Source: Prevotella sp. (lineage in GTDB: Bacteria; Bacteroidota; Bacteroidia; Bacteroidales; Bacteroidaceae). Taken from it: 64,000 nt of DNA. This document shows positions 18,251-27,764 of the stretch, piece after piece. The stretch is from NCBI GenBank assembly GCA_017458225.1, contig JAFTFX010000011.1:1-64000 (forward strand), given 5' to 3'. How positions within the stretch are numbered: position 1 is the first letter of the stretch; each line of letters begins with the position of its first letter. The notes beneath the pieces are model-generated. The model was given only the letters and a program-made list of their open reading frames with translations. It searched no databases and had not been told where the DNA came from. A program made the translations under genes and the position numbers.

Positions 18251-21200
18251 ATGAAGAAAATTCTTTCAGTCTTATTTCTGCTCATCGCAAGCGTCGTGAC
18301 GTTTGCCGCAGAACGCACCGTTTGGGAGGGCAACGAAGCCATCTCGTGGAACCCTGATGTGGCTCCGGGTACACAGTTTGAAACTCCTGAAGGAACCTTT
18401 ACCGGACTGGTCAAAGGTGACATCATCAGGGTCTATACGACGACAACCTATGACAGTCCTCAGTATGTGCTGACCTATAAGAAAGGTGACGCATGGGAAT
18501 GGACCGACTTGGAGACGACGGTAACGGATGGTGTTATCTCCTATACTGTGGCCGACGAGACCATCACAACAGAGATTACCGAGCGCGGTCTGATTTTCAG
18601 AGGTCAGGCTTATTCCATCACCAAGATTACCATCGAGACTCCTGAAGATGACGGCCCGAAACCTGCGATAGGTGAGACGTACACCGCCTGGACAGGCGAG
18701 AAGGTGTTCACCAATACATGGGAAGTATGGGAGCAGATACCTGCCTCGGCCTTTGCACAGGCTCAGGAGGGTATGCTGCTGCGTGCCAAGTTCAAGAATG
18801 TTGGCGCCGGAGCTCAGTTGAAGTTCGGTGACAGCACATGGGAAGTGCTGACAGGTACAGAGATTGTCAACATCAGTGGAAGGTATCAGCAGTTTACCAT
18901 CACAGCTGATATGCAGACCGCCCTGCAGACAGGCGGACTGATCATGAGTGGTACCAGTTTCACACTGACAGCTATTGAGGTCATTAATCCAGCCGACCTA
19001 AAACCGCTGACGCTGACCGTACCTGTAACAGGTGGTGACTGGGTGTTCGAAAACGAAGCCCCCACGTTCATCATTCATGCTGTCAATCCCTACGACGAGG
19101 CCGTGGTGGCCAATGCCGTAGTTGAAATTGCTACTGACAAGGTGGTTGCGGTAACCACAATGACGAAAGAAGTGACGATTCCTGCTAATGGAACAGAAGA
19201 TATCGAATTCACTTGGACTGAGCCTGCTCCTGTCGCTGGCTTCTACAAGGCTACTTGTTATGTCAACGACGACTTGGCCCACGCCTTCTTCTTTGGTGTA
19301 AATCCTACGGAGATTGTTTCTGCCCCCGACAAGCAGGCCGACTTCGACAGTTTCTGGCAGGCCGCCAAGGAAGAACTGGCTGCCGTCGAGGCTACTGACG
19401 AGCCCGTGCTGACCAAGATTGAGAGCCGTTCCACCGCTAATCGCACCGTCTATCTCGTTGAGTTCAAGTCGGTGAGCAATGGCGACGGCGTAGCCGAGAC
19501 CGTACGCGGCTATTATGCCGAGCCTACCGACGGCAAGAAGCATCCTGTCATCATGCACTATCAAGGCTACGACTCGGGCTACCGTCCTGGTGGCCAGGGC
19601 GTTGAGCCCTGGTGTCTCAGCGGCGATGCCGACGAAGCCAGTGCCAACTATGCCGAGTTTATCCTCTCTACCCGTGGTCAGTCTGTCAACAACCGTCCGG
19701 CCAGCGAGCGTGCCGATGGCATAGACCGCGACTTCACTAACGAATATGGTGACTGGTTTGCCTATAACTTCGGCAATAAGGACAGCTACTACTATCGTGG
19801 CGCCTATATGGACTGCGTGCGTGCCATCGACTTCATGGCATCGCGCCCCACCAGCGATATGACCAACCTCTATGCCGAGGGACAGAGTCAGGGTGGTGCC
19901 TTCACCTATGCTGCTGCCGCACTGAGTGGCCGCGAGTTCAAGGCCCTTGCACCTGGCATCGCCTTCATGGGCGACTTCCCCGACTATTTCGAACTGGCCA
20001 ACTGGCCAGCCTCTGTGGCCCGTGAGAACCAAGGCTCAATGACCGATGCCGAGATGTATGCCTTCCTGAGCTATTTCGACACGAAGAACCTGGCTACGCT
20101 CATCAGCAGCAATACGGCTGTCATCGCCACTATCGGTGTACAGGACAATGTGTGTCCGCCACATACTAACATCGCTCCTTACAACAACCTGCCCGAAGGC
20201 ACCCAGAAGCAGATATCGTTCAATCCTGAGAATGGTCATCAGGTGGCCGACTCTTGGTATAATGACTATATGGCCTTCTTCGCCAGCAAGTATGTTGAGC
20301 CGCAGCCCGAGCCGGAACCCGTTGTTCCAGTTTTCGACGAGGACGGCGTGGCCGACCTGTCGAAGTTTGAGGTGCAGGGCGACAAGGTAACCTATGATGC
20401 CGAAACCCACACCATGACCACCACCGAGGGCTGGACGGGCGTGCAGCTGACCGTGGCCGACGGTGAGGAAGTGAGCGGCAAGGAGTTGCGCATCACGTTT
20501 GCCGAACCTGCTGCCGTGAAGCTCTATGTGAAGTACTCTGACGAGACCGATGCCGATGTCATCATGAGTGATCCTGCCGAGATTCTTTATTTCGAACTTG
20601 ATGCCGCCAAACAGCTTTATCAGGTGCAGGTGCAGCCCACCGAGGCCACCACGATTACCTTCGTGGAAGTGAAGGTCAATCAGGAATCGACCAAGCCCGT
20701 GGTGAAGCCCCTCGAAGAAGGCGAGACCCGTGTGGTCTTCGAAGATCCTGAGGGCGTGGTGATGCAGTGGAACGAGATTGCCCAGATGGACCAGCAGTGG
20801 GGAGCCATTCTCGAGGCTGGCGAGCAGTTCTATGTCACCGTGACGGCGCGCACCGAGGGCAGTGAGTGGCCGAAGGTCATCCTGCGCGATGCCACCTCAT
20901 CGGAAGTGGCTGCTGCAGAACTCAGTGATGTTGAGGCCTATCCTTATATCGTGAAGATCATCCTGACCGAAGGCATGGTGCAGCAACTGAAAGACGGCTT
21001 CCGCTTCTCGGGCGACGGTATCACCATTACGCGCATTGAGCTCTACAAACCGGCACCTGCCAAGGAGGGCGACATCAATATCGCTGCCATGAACTTCTTC
21101 CGCGATGGCAGCTACGATGCTGAGGCCACCACTATGACCACCACCGCCCGTTGGGGCGAGGCGGGCTGGCAGGTGGGCGACGACCGCTACAGTGATAAGA

Positions 21201-21628
21201 CCCTCGTTATCGTGAACTTCGAGGCTGCCGACTTCCCCGTCACGCTGAAGATGGAGTATATCAACACCGACAATCTCCGCCTTGCCACCTCAGCAGGCGT
21301 TCCTGCCGGCAAGACCGAGGTGCAGCTGCCTCTGCCGCTCGACGTGAAGACCATTAGCAAGGTCTACCTCACCTATGCTGAGGCAGCCTCGCTCAGACTG
21401 ACCGATGCCTCGGTCATTGCAGCCGCCAATGCCCGTCCGCTGACTGGCGAGGCCGTCACCGACGGCATCAGCGAGGTGCAGGCTGGTGCAGGAGCCGATG
21501 CTGCCGTCTACAACATGATGGGACAGAAGGTGAGAGTCGTCCGCTCGGCGACGACAGGAGACGCTTGTACCGTAGGTCTTAAGAAGGGCCTTGTCATCGT
21601 GGATGGAAAGAAGTATATTGTTAAGTAA
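18251..21628 (+). CDS. Giant CE7-type acetyl esterase with binding modules
   Basis: 1125 residues. Order: signal peptide (~1-19), WxGN module (~22-135), a second related module (~140-250), a bacterial Ig-like stretch (~255-355), an acetyl-xylan-esterase-like alpha/beta hydrolase (~360-690) with Ser546 in GQSQGG, Asp632 in GVQDNVCPP and His663 in NGHQ, then three more beta-rich segments (one a further WxG-like module, ~825-935) and a VYNMMGQKV...GLVIVDGKKYIVK end typical of exported Prevotella proteins. The likely reaction is removal of acetyl groups from mannan (acetylated glucomannan), making backbone accessible to GH26; xylan or cephalosporin substrates are known for CE7, so specificity is inferred from context. 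Module 1 is almost the same as in the 7799 protein. Confidence 0.85.
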   Translation: MKKILSVLFLLIASVVTFAAERTVWEGNEAISWNPDVAPGTQFETPEGTFTGLVKGDIIRVYTTTTYDSPQYVLTYKKGDAWEWTDLETTVTDGVISYTVADETITTEITERGLIFRGQAYSITKITIETPEDDGPKPAIGETYTAWTGEKVFTNTWEVWEQIPASAFAQAQEGMLLRAKFKNVGAGAQLKFGDSTWEVLTGTEIVNISGRYQQFTITADMQTALQTGGLIMSGTSFTLTAIEVINPADLKPLTLTVPVTGGDWVFENEAPTFIIHAVNPYDEAVVANAVVEIATDKVVAVTTMTKEVTIPANGTEDIEFTWTEPAPVAGFYKATCYVNDDLAHAFFFGVNPTEIVSAPDKQADFDSFWQAAKEELAAVEATDEPVLTKIESRSTANRTVYLVEFKSVSNGDGVAETVRGYYAEPTDGKKHPVIMHYQGYDSGYRPGGQGVEPWCLSGDADEASANYAEFILSTRGQSVNNRPASERADGIDRDFTNEYGDWFAYNFGNKDSYYYRGAYMDCVRAIDFMASRPTSDMTNLYAEGQSQGGAFTYAAAALSGREFKALAPGIAFMGDFPDYFELANWPASVARENQGSMTDAEMYAFLSYFDTKNLATLISSNTAVIATIGVQDNVCPPHTNIAPYNNLPEGTQKQISFNPENGHQVADSWYNDYMAFFASKYVEPQPEPEPVVPVFDEDGVADLSKFEVQGDKVTYDAETHTMTTTEGWTGVQLTVADGEEVSGKELRITFAEPAAVKLYVKYSDETDADVIMSDPAEILYFELDAAKQLYQVQVQPTEATTITFVEVKVNQESTKPVVKPLEEGETRVVFEDPEGVVMQWNEIAQMDQQWGAILEAGEQFYVTVTARTEGSEWPKVILRDATSSEVAAAELSDVEAYPYIVKIILTEGMVQQLKDGFRFSGDGITITRIELYKPAPAKEGDINIAAMNFFRDGSYDAEATTMTTTARWGEAGWQVGDDRYSDKTLVIVNFEAADFPVTLKMEYINTDNLRLATSAGVPAGKTEVQLPLPLDVKTISKVYLTYAEAASLRLTDASVIAAANARPLTGEAVTDGISEVQAGAGADAAVYNMMGQKVRVVRSATTGDACTVGLKKGLVIVDGKKYIVK

Positions 21629-21639
21629 AAAGTCACATT

Positions 21640-23844
21640 ATGAACAGATTCTTTCTGATGTTGGGAGCCGTGTGCCTATCCTCTGTGTCCGTCTGGGCAT
21701 GGCAAGGCGAGGTTAGTATCGAGACCCCGTCGGTGCAGATGCTGCTGCATGCCGACGAGGGACAAGACCTGCGCATGGACTACTTCGGCCCTCGTGTGGC
21801 CACGTTGCAGCAGCTGCGCGAGGGGGGCGATGCGTTCGACTTCTCTGCCCTGCCCGCTTTCGGTACCGTCGACATGGTGCACTTGCCTGCGTTGCAGGTG
21901 CAGCATGCCGACGGCGACCTCAACCTGGAACTGCAAGTCACCTCCTACAGTTCGGTAGACAACGGCACCGCCGTCGTCCACACCTTCACCCTGCAGGACA
22001 AGTTGCAGCCCGTCACCGTGAAGCTCTTTTACAAGGCCTATAAGGAGGTCGACGTGATAGAGACCTGGACCTCGGTCACCAATGGTGAAAAGAAAGCCAT
22101 CACCTTGAAGCGCTTCGACTCCGGCCACCTGACGCTGCGCCAGGGCGACGTGTGGCTCACTCATCTGCATGGTGACTGGGCCGCTGAGGCCAGCGTGGTG
22201 CAAGAGCCCCTCACTATGGGTTGCAAGGTTATCCGCAACACCGACGGTGCACGCAATGCCCATATCGATGCCCCTGAGGTGATGTTCTCACTCGACGGGC
22301 AGCCGCAGGAGCACCAAGGGCGCACCATCGGAGCCGCCCTCTGCTGGAGCGGAAACTACGAGCTGCGCATCAATACCTTGCTGAACAAGCAGCACCATTT
22401 CTATGCCGGCATCGACCCACAATCCAGCGAGTATGTTCTCGACCCCAAGCAGACATTTGCCACGCCCCATCTGACGCTGGCCTATTCCGAGCAGGGCATG
22501 GGCGGTGTTTCGCGCATCTTCCACCGCTGGGCACGCACCTGCGGCATGCTCCATCGCGGCACGCAGACGGGCGACATCCTGCTCAATTCGTGGGAGGGTC
22601 TCTACTTCGATATCAACGAGGAGCGCATGTTGCAGATGATGAGCGACATCAGCCAATTGGGCGGCGAGCTCTTCGTGATGGACGACGGCTGGTTCGGCTC
22701 TAAATATCAGCGCAACGACGACTCGTCGACCCTCGGCGACTGGATGGTAGACACGAAGAAACTGCCCGGCGGTCTTCGTGCCCTCACCGATGCCGCCAAG
22801 GAAAAAGACATCAAGTTCGGCATTTGGATAGAGCCCGAGGCCGTGAACACCAAGAGCGAACTCTTTGAGAAGCACCCCGAGTGGGCCCTGCAGACCAAGG
22901 GCCGCCAGCTGAAGTTGGGCCGCGGCGGCACCCAGCTGGTCCTCGACATGACCAACCCTGCTGTGCAGGACTTCGCTTTCGGCATTGTCGACAAGCTGTT
23001 GACGCAATACCCCGAGATCTCCTACATCAAGTGGGATGCCAACGCCAGCATTCAGAACTACGGCTCGCTCTATACGCCCATGTCGAAGCAGTCGAACGTC
23101 TACGTGGACTATCACCTCGGCCTGCTGAAGGTGCTGCAGCGCATTCGTGAGAAATATCCGCAGGTGGTCATTCAGGACTGCGCCTCGGGTGGTGGTCGTG
23201 CCAATTACGGGTTGCTGCCTTACTTCGACGAGTTCTGGGTCAGCGACAATACCGATGCCCTGCAGCGTGTATATATACAATATGGTACGAGCCTCTTCTT
23301 CCCTGCCAATGCCATGGCCTGCCACATCAACCACTGTCCCTACTGGAACACGGGTGGCCGCATCATCCCTATCAAGTTCCGCTGCGACGTGGCCATGAGC
23401 GGCCGTCTCGGCATTGAGCTGCAGCCCAAGGACATGACCGACGAGGAGCGCCTGCAGGTCACAACCTGCTTCCGTGACTACAAGGAAATTCGCAACACCG
23501 TGCAGACGGGCGACCTCTATCGCCTCGTCTCTCCCTATGACCGCAAGGGTGTGGCTGCGCTGATGTATGTATCTACTCCCCTCCCTCACAGGGAGGGGCA
23601 GGGGGGAGAGTCTTGTCTCTTTGTCTACAAAACCGACAACTACTACAACCAGCCCCTGCCGCGCATCCGCCTGGCCGGACTCGACCCCGACAAGACCTAC
23701 ACCCTGACGGAGAAGAACGTCCGTGCCTGGAAAGAGCCCTGCTCGCTCAGCGGCAAGCAGTTCACGGGCCGTTTCCTCATGCAGGTAGGCATCGAGGTGC
23801 CCCTGTGGGAAGACTATGCCTCGCGCGTGTTTGAACTGAAATAG
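21640..23844 (+). CDS. GH36 alpha-galactosidase
   Basis: 734 residues with signal peptide (ends VWA). It removes alpha-1,6-galactose side chains, as found on galactomannan. The GH36 signature is clear: DDGWFG and GIWIEPEAVN, nucleophile Asp466 in IKWDAN, DCASGGGR, and acid/base Asp536 in VSDNTDA. Residues ~646-658 (TPLPHREGQGGES) are encoded by a palindromic element copy inserted in the C-terminal beta domain. The frame stays open and both flanks align with family expectation, so the enzyme may still be active. Starts 11 bases after the esterase gene. Confidence 0.95.
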   Translation: MNRFFLMLGAVCLSSVSVWAWQGEVSIETPSVQMLLHADEGQDLRMDYFGPRVATLQQLREGGDAFDFSALPAFGTVDMVHLPALQVQHADGDLNLELQVTSYSSVDNGTAVVHTFTLQDKLQPVTVKLFYKAYKEVDVIETWTSVTNGEKKAITLKRFDSGHLTLRQGDVWLTHLHGDWAAEASVVQEPLTMGCKVIRNTDGARNAHIDAPEVMFSLDGQPQEHQGRTIGAALCWSGNYELRINTLLNKQHHFYAGIDPQSSEYVLDPKQTFATPHLTLAYSEQGMGGVSRIFHRWARTCGMLHRGTQTGDILLNSWEGLYFDINEERMLQMMSDISQLGGELFVMDDGWFGSKYQRNDDSSTLGDWMVDTKKLPGGLRALTDAAKEKDIKFGIWIEPEAVNTKSELFEKHPEWALQTKGRQLKLGRGGTQLVLDMTNPAVQDFAFGIVDKLLTQYPEISYIKWDANASIQNYGSLYTPMSKQSNVYVDYHLGLLKVLQRIREKYPQVVIQDCASGGGRANYGLLPYFDEFWVSDNTDALQRVYIQYGTSLFFPANAMACHINHCPYWNTGGRIIPIKFRCDVAMSGRLGIELQPKDMTDEERLQVTTCFRDYKEIRNTVQTGDLYRLVSPYDRKGVAALMYVSTPLPHREGQGGESCLFVYKTDNYYNQPLPRIRLAGLDPDKTYTLTEKNVRAWKEPCSLSGKQFTGRFLMQVGIEVPLWEDYASRVFELK
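23575..23613 (+). repeat. Palindromic element copy 3 (inside GH36)
   Basis: ACTCCCCTCCCTCACAGGG then AGGGGCAGGGGGGAGAGTCT; translated in frame as TPLPHREGQGGES. Together with copies 2 and 5 it defines the plus-strand consensus. Confidence 0.92.
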
Positions 23845-23855
23845 CAGAAACGGTT

Positions 23856-24224
23856 ATGGCAAGAAAGGCTCTGATACTCTTCGCGCTGGTAGCACTGGTG
23901 GCTTGCGGCAGTAGGCAACCGGCTGACTTCGTCACCGTGAGCGACGGTCACTTCGAGCGTGGCGGCACACCTTATTATTATATAGGCACCAATTTCTGGT
24001 ATGGGGCCATCCTCGGCTCTGAAGGTCAAGGTGGCAACCGTCAGCGCCTCTGCGAGGAGCTCGACGCGATGAAGGAGGCCGGCATCGATAACCTGCGCAT
24101 CCTGGTGGGTGACGACTACTGCTGCGACCCAGCACAGGAGGAACAAGGGCTGAACTCGGTATTCCTCTGCGACAGCACTACGATGGGTATCATTCGTGAA
24201 AGCATCGGCAAGATATATGAATAG
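23856..24224 (+). pseudogene. GH5_7 mannanase remnant (N-terminal fragment)
   Basis: 122 codons. A lipoprotein signal (LVACGS) and the segment FVTVSDGHFERGGTPYYYIG, then TNFWYGAILGSEGQG and LCEELDAMKEAGIDNLRILVG match the start of family GH5 subfamily 7 beta-mannanases, which usually have ~400 residues. After about residue 85 the similarity stops and an unrelated tail leads to a stop that overlaps the GH3 start. The GH5 catalytic glutamates are missing. The best reading is a large internal deletion that fused the 5' end to sequence upstream of GH3. The fragment may still be translated. Confidence 0.75.
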
Positions 24225-26520
24225 AATCACTAAAACATTGTTATTAACCATCACCCCACTTATAATGACGGCACAAACAAACACAATATTGCCTTATAAG
24301 AATCCGCAGTTGCCCGTTGAGCAGCGCGTGGACGACCTGCTACAGCGCATGACGCTCGACGAGAAGGTGGGGCAGATGAACCAGCTGGTGGGCATCGACC
24401 ACTTCCTGCACAGCAAGGAGGGCATGACAGAGGAAGAGCTGGCCACAAACACGGCCAACGCTTTCTATCCCGGCCTGACGGCGAACGACCTGGAGCAGAT
24501 GACGCGTAGGGGACTGGTGTCCAGTTTTTTGCATGTGCTGACGCTCGAAGAGGCCAACCGCCTGCAACAGTTGGCCATGCAGAGCCGTCTCGGCATACCG
24601 CTGTTGATTGGTATCGATGCCATTCACGGCAATGCCAAGTGTCAGGGCAACACGGTTTATCCCACCAGCATCGGCCTGGCCTGCTCGTTCGACACGGCGA
24701 TGGCCGAGCGCATAGCCCGCCAGACTGCCCGTGAGATGCGCGCGATGAACATGCACTGGACGTTCAACCCGAACGTCGAGGTGGCTCACGATGCCCGCTG
24801 GGGGCGCTGCGGCGAGACCTTTGGCGAAGACCCTTGCCTCGTGGCACGTATGGGAGCCGCCACGATGCGCGGCTACCAACGGCGGCTCAACACGACCGAC
24901 GACGTGCTGGCCTGCGTGAAACACATGGTGGGCGGCTCGCAGTCGGTCAACGGCACCAACGGCGCGCCCTGCGACGTGTCGGAGCGCACACTGCGCGAGG
25001 TATTCTTCCCGCCCTTCCGCGAGACGCTTAGCCAGGCCGACTACAGCAGCGTGATGATGTCGCACAACGAGCTTAACGGCACGCCCTGCCACACCAACCG
25101 ATGGCTGATGCAGCAGGTGCTACGCCGAGAATGGGACTTCCACGGCTTCGTGGTGAGCGACTGGATGGATATAGAGCACTGCGTGGACCAGCACCACACG
25201 GCTGCCACCCATAAGGAGGCCTTCCGACAGGCCATTGAGGCCGGCATCGATATGCACATGCACGGCCCGGAGTGGCAGCAGGCCGTGGTGGAACTGGTAA
25301 GCGAGGGGCGCATCCCTGAGAGCCGCATCGACGAGAGCGTGCGTCGCATTCTCACGGCGAAGTTCCGTTTGGGGCTGTTCGAGCACCTGTTTGCATCGGC
25401 AGAGGAGCGCGACCGCGTCATTGGTTGCGCTGAGCATCAGCAGACGGCACTTGAGGCTGCCAGACAGGGCATCGTGCTACTAAAGAACAATGGCCTGCTG
25501 CCGCTAAACGCTCACGCCAAACCGTTCAAGAACATCCTCGTGACGGGCATCAATGCCAACGACCAGAACATTATGGGCGACTGGAGCGAGCCGCAGCCCG
25601 AACAGCAGGTGTGGACCGTGCTGCGCGGACTGCACGAGAAAGCATCCCGTGCCAACGTGCGCTTCGTTGACCAAGGCTGGGACCCGCGCCACATGCAGCG
25701 CGAGAAGATCGAGGAGGCCGTGGCTGCTGCCCGCGAGGCCGACCTGAACATCGTGTGCTGCGGCGAGTATATGATGCGCTTTCGTTGGAACGACCGCACC
25801 TGTGGCGAGGATACCGACCGCGACAACATCGACCTGGTGGGCTTGCAGCAAGAACTCATAGACCGCGTGGCTGCCACGGGCAAGCCCTTGTTGGTCATCG
25901 TCATCAGTGGTCGACCGCTTGCCCTCACACATATTGTGGATAAGGCATCGGCGGTGCTCTATGCCTGGGAACCGGGACAGATGGGCGGCTGGGCCATTGC
26001 CGACATCATCTACGGCGACGTGAACCCTTCTGCCAAGCTGGCCATGACGCTGCCTCGCTCGGTGGGACAGGCGGCGGTGTACTACAACCACAAGGCCAGC
26101 GCCTACTTCCACCCCGTGGTGTGCGGCCCGTCGGAACCGCTGTTTCCCTTCGGCTTCGGTCTCAGCTACACCACCTACGCTTACAGTCGTTTGTCGGCAG
26201 AGGTGGCAGACAACAATCAGATTGTAGTAAAGGTAACGGTGAAGAACCTGGGCACGGTGGCCGGCACGGAGATTGTGCAGCTTTACGTTCACGACCAGGT
26301 GTCATCGGTGGCCCGCCCAGTGAAGGAGCTGAAAGACTTCTGCCGTGTTGCGCTCGCAGCAGGCGAGGAGCGTGAGGTGGTGTTCCGTCTGCCTGTCTCG
26401 GCCTTGGCTTTCTACGATGCGCAGATGCGCTACACCGTGGAGCCCGGCCTCTACGACATCCTCGTAGGCGGCAGTAGCCGCGACTGCGACCTGCTAAAGA
26501 CAACTATAGAAATAAAATAA
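24217..26520 (+). CDS. GH3 beta-glycosidase
   Basis: 767 residues from the ATG at 24217, which begins a signal peptide (MNRITKTLLLTITPLIMTAQ). GH3 N-domain, C-domain and fibronectin-like end (GTEIVQLYVHDQVSSVARPVKELK) are all present at normal length. The nucleophile is Asp315 in VVSDWMD. In mannan loci GH3 enzymes release glucose or mannose ends from glucomannan oligosaccharides; the exact specificity cannot be read from sequence. It overlaps the GH5 remnant by 8 bases. An earlier in-frame GTG (24196) is less likely because it precedes the signal peptide. Confidence 0.93.
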   Translation: MNRITKTLLLTITPLIMTAQTNTILPYKNPQLPVEQRVDDLLQRMTLDEKVGQMNQLVGIDHFLHSKEGMTEEELATNTANAFYPGLTANDLEQMTRRGLVSSFLHVLTLEEANRLQQLAMQSRLGIPLLIGIDAIHGNAKCQGNTVYPTSIGLACSFDTAMAERIARQTAREMRAMNMHWTFNPNVEVAHDARWGRCGETFGEDPCLVARMGAATMRGYQRRLNTTDDVLACVKHMVGGSQSVNGTNGAPCDVSERTLREVFFPPFRETLSQADYSSVMMSHNELNGTPCHTNRWLMQQVLRREWDFHGFVVSDWMDIEHCVDQHHTAATHKEAFRQAIEAGIDMHMHGPEWQQAVVELVSEGRIPESRIDESVRRILTAKFRLGLFEHLFASAEERDRVIGCAEHQQTALEAARQGIVLLKNNGLLPLNAHAKPFKNILVTGINANDQNIMGDWSEPQPEQQVWTVLRGLHEKASRANVRFVDQGWDPRHMQREKIEEAVAAAREADLNIVCCGEYMMRFRWNDRTCGEDTDRDNIDLVGLQQELIDRVAATGKPLLVIVISGRPLALTHIVDKASAVLYAWEPGQMGGWAIADIIYGDVNPSAKLAMTLPRSVGQAAVYYNHKASAYFHPVVCGPSEPLFPFGFGLSYTTYAYSRLSAEVADNNQIVVKVTVKNLGTVAGTEIVQLYVHDQVSSVARPVKELKDFCRVALAAGEEREVVFRLPVSALAFYDAQMRYTVEPGLYDILVGGSSRDCDLLKTTIEIK

Positions 26521-26535
26521 CCACAAAAAACGACT

Positions 26536-27630
26536 ATGAAGAAAGCATTTCTTACATTCCTTGTCCTGTTTGCTGCGATATTATCGCAGCCCCAGCCCGC
26601 ACAGGCCCAGCAGCGCGAGGCCCTCATCGACCGCATGACCGCCCTGCAGCAGCGTGGCTACATGTTTGGCCATCAGGACGACCCCTTCTACGGACTGACG
26701 TGGGAGTGGGAACGTGGCCGCAGCGACGTGCGCGAGGTGGCCGGCGACTATCCCGCCGTGATGGGCTTCGACCTGGGCGGCATCGAGATGGGCGACGCAA
26801 AGAACCTGGACTCCGTGCCCTTCACCCGCATCCGCGAGGAGCTGCTGGCCCATGTGGAGCGCGGCGGTATCGTCACCCTGTCGTGGCACCCGCGCAACCC
26901 ACTCACGGGCGGCACCGCCTGGGACAATGGCGACACGATTGTCGTGGAGAGCATTCTGCCTGGCGGCACGCAGCATCGTAAGTTCCTGTTATGGATGAAG
27001 AACGTGCGTAACTTTCTCGTCACGCTGAAGAACAAGGATGGTCAGCCCGTGCCCATCATCTTCCGTCCCTGGCACGAGAACAACGGTGCTTGGTTCTGGT
27101 GGGGCTCCCGGCAGTGCATGCCCCGTGACTATCATGCCCTGTGGTGCATGCTGCAAGACTATCTGCTCAGCGAAGGGCTCGACAATATGGTGTGGAGCTG
27201 GAGCCCGAACCTGGGAGTGGCCTCCTCCTTGTCCCCCTCTGGGGAGAAGACCGATAGCTTGTCTTTGGGGGCTTCTTATCCCGGCGACGATCGTGTCGAC
27301 CTGCTGGGCCTCGATGCCTATCAGTGGGGCACGGAAGAAGACTTCGTGCGGCAACTGAATGATGACCTGCTGATGCTCACCCACTATGCCGAGCGGCGGG
27401 GCCGGCTGCTTGCCCTCACCGAGTGCGGACTGCAGAACCTGCCCGACCCCACATGGTGGACGCGCGTGCTGAAGCCGCAGATTGACAAATACCCCATCTG
27501 CTACTTCCTCGTTTGGCGCAATGCCCGCAAGGAGTTCTACGGGCCCGTTCCCGGCAGCAAGAACGCCCTCTACTTCAACGAGATGATTCGCAACAAGAAC
27601 GTGCTCATGCTGAAGGACATCGCCCAGTAA
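26536..27630 (+). CDS. GH26 beta-mannanase, second copy
   Basis: 364 residues, signal peptide ending AQA. GH26 acid/base is Glu181 in FRPWHENNGAWFWWG and nucleophile Glu296 in ALTECGLQ. It is of the type found next to mannobiose epimerase/GH130 genes in Bacteroides, where it yields mannobiose. A peri-catalytic loop at ~231-246 (SLSPSGEKTDSLSLGA) is encoded by a C/G-rich imperfect palindrome (27226-27272) unlike the rest of the family, probably an inserted repeat. It has no lipobox and may be periplasmic. No consensus promoter lies directly upstream. Confidence 0.92.
   Translation: MKKAFLTFLVLFAAILSQPQPAQAQQREALIDRMTALQQRGYMFGHQDDPFYGLTWEWERGRSDVREVAGDYPAVMGFDLGGIEMGDAKNLDSVPFTRIREELLAHVERGGIVTLSWHPRNPLTGGTAWDNGDTIVVESILPGGTQHRKFLLWMKNVRNFLVTLKNKDGQPVPIIFRPWHENNGAWFWWGSRQCMPRDYHALWCMLQDYLLSEGLDNMVWSWSPNLGVASSLSPSGEKTDSLSLGASYPGDDRVDLLGLDAYQWGTEEDFVRQLNDDLLMLTHYAERRGRLLALTECGLQNLPDPTWWTRVLKPQIDKYPICYFLVWRNARKEFYGPVPGSKNALYFNEMIRNKNVLMLKDIAQ
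27226..27272 (+). repeat. Possible second-type palindromic insertion in GH26
   Basis: GTCCCCCTCTGGGGAGAAG followed 10 bases later by GTCTTTGGGGGC: an in-frame C/G-rich imperfect palindrome that differs from the five-copy element. Single copy here, so its status as a mobile repeat is uncertain. Confidence 0.4.
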
Positions 27631-27689
27631 CGAGAGCCGCCACCCAGCGACGGCAGCAAGGACAGGACAAAAGAAAATTGCGCTTTTCT

Positions 27690-27720
27690 TTTGCTCTGCC
27701 CTTGTTTTTGTGTATCTTTG
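27690..27720 (+). promoter_or_regulatory. Promoter of the GH43 gene
   Basis: TTTG at 27690-27693, 19 bases, TATCTTTG at 27713-27720. It lies 44 bases before the GH43 ATG. Confidence 0.75.
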
Positions 27721-27764
27721 CACGCAGAATAACATTACCAACACATCATCAGCACCATTATCTC

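Noticed and set aside
24134..24224. Frameshift explaining the short GH5_7 gene
   Set aside because: No other frame downstream continues GH5_7 similarity before the GH3 gene begins, so deletion fits better than a simple frameshift.
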